Source: Nitrospira sp. CG24A (lineage in GTDB: Bacteria > Nitrospirota > Nitrospiria > Nitrospirales > Nitrospiraceae). From it: a stretch of 64,000 nucleotides of DNA. Shown here in pieces: positions 59,279 to 64,000 of the stretch (the stretch's first letter is position 1; every line of letters begins with the position of its first letter). The stretch spans positions 1-64,000 of the forward strand of contig NEWT02000014.1 in NCBI GenBank assembly GCA_002869925.2. The letters run 5' to 3'. Made by a program: the position numbers and the translations under genes. The notes under the pieces are model-generated. The model was not told the DNA's origin, made no database searches, and was given only the letters and a program-made list of their open reading frames with translations.

Positions 59279-59369
59279 GGAGCGTGAGACAACCAGGGGG
59301 GCCGCTCAGAACAATCCAACGCGCGTATTGTCAACCTCGTCCTGAACCAGGGGATGAAAGGATACAAAT

Positions 59370-60731
59370 ATGTCATCGCATATGATGAGCAGTATGAAGA
59401 AGATTCTGCCGGTCCTCCTGATCTGCTGTACCGTCATGTTGGTGGGAGGGATGGTTCTCAATGTGTCGGATGTCGCAGCAGAAGATGCCGCACCGGCTGT
59501 ACTCAAGGTCGATACGGGAGACACCGCATGGATCCTTGCCTCCTCGGCGCTGGTGATGATGATGACGTTGCCGGGACTGGCGCTCTTTTATGGTGGACTC
59601 ACCAGGCAAAAAAATATCCTGAGTACGGTGTTGCATAGCTTTATCTGTCTCTGTCTCGCCAGCATCGCGTGGGTGTTGTTCGGATACAGCCTTTCTTTTG
59701 GCCCCGATGTCGGTGGGTTCATCGGGAACTTCGATTGGGCATTCTTGCGAGGGGTAGGAGCTGATCCTCATCCCGTCTATGGTCCCACGCTTCCCCACGA
59801 AGTCTTCATGATGTACCAGATGATGTTCGCCGCCATTACCCCGGCGCTGATGACGGGGGCTATTGCGGAACGCATCAGGTTCTCCTCCATGCTGTGGTTT
59901 CTCGGCATCTGGTCGATCGTGGTGTACTATCCTGTCTGCCATTGGATTTGGGGAGGCGGATGGCTGGCGCAGATGGGCGCATTAGACTTTGCCGGTGGCG
60001 CAGTCGTGCACGTCAGTTCTGCCACGTCTGCCTTGGTCGCCTGTATTATGCTTGGAAAGCGCATGGGCTATCCGAACACTCCTATGCCTCCGCATAATCT
60101 CCCGATCATGTTGTTGGGCGCGGGTCTGCTCTGGTTCGGCTGGTTCGGGTTCAACGCGGGCAGTGCGTTGGGTGCGAATGGGCTGGCGGCCAGCGCCTTC
60201 GTGGCGACCCACATCGCAGCCTGTGTCGCGACGGTGGTCTGGATGCTGATCGAGTGGGCGCATCGCGGGAAGCCCACGGCGCTCGGTTGTGCGACCGGAG
60301 CCATCGCTGGTTTGGCTACCATTACTCCTGCTGCCGGGTTTGTGGGGTTGTTCGGAGCGATCATGATCGGCATCGCGGCTGGAATTGTCTGTTATATCTG
60401 TGTCAGCATCCTGAAGCCGGCCTTGGGTTTCGACGATTCGCTCGATGTGGTGGGGGTTCACGGTGTGGGCGGAGCGCTCGGCCTCGTTGGGGCAGGTTTA
60501 TTTGCGTCGAAGGCGATCAATGCTGCCGGGAACGATGGGCTGTTCTTTGGCAATCCAAAACTCTTGATGGTTCAGCTCCTCATGATCGGCGCGGTAGCGG
60601 GCTTTTCTATGATCTGTACCTGGATTATTCTTAAAATAATCGACGTGGTTATGGGCCTGCGTGTGACGCAAGATGAAGAACAAGAAGGCTTGGATGTCAG
60701 TCAGCACGGTGAGAAGGCCTATCACGTTTGA
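59370..60731 (+). CDS. amtB: Ammonium transporter
   Basis: DTAWILASSALVMMMTLPGLALFYGGLTRQKNILSTVLHSF...GGAVVHVSSATSALVACIMLGKR...GVHGVGGALGLVGAGLFA; N-terminal signal peptide. Confidence 0.95.
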   Translation: MSSHMMSSMKKILPVLLICCTVMLVGGMVLNVSDVAAEDAAPAVLKVDTGDTAWILASSALVMMMTLPGLALFYGGLTRQKNILSTVLHSFICLCLASIAWVLFGYSLSFGPDVGGFIGNFDWAFLRGVGADPHPVYGPTLPHEVFMMYQMMFAAITPALMTGAIAERIRFSSMLWFLGIWSIVVYYPVCHWIWGGGWLAQMGALDFAGGAVVHVSSATSALVACIMLGKRMGYPNTPMPPHNLPIMLLGAGLLWFGWFGFNAGSALGANGLAASAFVATHIAACVATVVWMLIEWAHRGKPTALGCATGAIAGLATITPAAGFVGLFGAIMIGIAAGIVCYICVSILKPALGFDDSLDVVGVHGVGGALGLVGAGLFASKAINAAGNDGLFFGNPKLLMVQLLMIGAVAGFSMICTWIILKIIDVVMGLRVTQDEEQEGLDVSQHGEKAYHV

Positions 60732-60775
60732 GACATGGCCCATGGTACAATCGACGAAACAATCGTGCGAGCAGT

Positions 60776-63925
<3,150 letters not shown>

Positions 63926-63950
63926 ATCGGGCGTATTAAGGAGGACTGGA

Positions 63951-64000
63951 ATGAATCCCCGCGAGGCACTGGAGTTTGCGAAGAAGCACAAAATACAGAT
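63951..64000 (+). CDS. glnA: Probable glutamine synthetase type I, start only (truncated by window end)
   Basis: AGGAGG-type RBS, then MNPREALEFAKKHKIQ; position after glnB-glnD fits. Confidence 0.7.
   Translation, partial: MNPREALEFAKKHKIQ

Noticed and set aside
59146-59385. 79-aa plus-strand ORF upstream of amtB
   Set aside because: Contains CPERSRRG, the translation of the interspersed repeat at 59259-59278; almost certainly spurious.

Overview
The window looks like a Nitrospirota (Nitrospira-like) chromosome. This assignment is inferred from gene order and protein character, with no database search. Positions 1-33 kb hold one contiguous, all plus-strand transcription/translation supercluster: tuf(3' part)-rpmG-tRNA-Trp-secE-nusG-rplKAJL-rpoBC-rpsLG-fusA-tuf-rpsJ-rplCDWB-rpsS-rplV-rpsC-rplP-rpmC-rpsQ-rplNXE-rpsN-rpsH-rplFR-rpsE-rpmD-rplO-secY-adk-map-infA-rpmJ-rpsMKD-rpoA-rplQ. 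It ends at a strong intrinsic terminator. Next come lptC-lptA-lptB-rpoN-hpf-rapZ (33-38 kb), pilMNOPQ-aroB-GAF/ANTAR regulator (38-46.5 kb), one minus-strand lipoprotein gene, and a nitrogen-acquisition island: Cache/PAS histidine kinase + NarL-type regulator, porin, urtABCDE, amtB, glnB, glnD and the start of glnA. The most notable observations are: (i) rplJ and rplL form a single uninterrupted ORF (L10-L12 fusion, or stop-codon loss); (ii) three hairpin elements in the urt region share a conserved core but have different, internally self-complementary arms; (iii) a separate ~127-bp branched inverted-repeat element lies between urtD and urtE; (iv) a 29-codon remnant resembling the ureA N-terminus lies behind the urea transporter, with no urease genes following; (v) CCCTAGGG-type operator sites, including a 7-2-7 inverted repeat, sit at an activator-like position upstream of the porin; (vi) structured leaders or intergenic hairpins occur around urtA, amtB, glnB and fusA.
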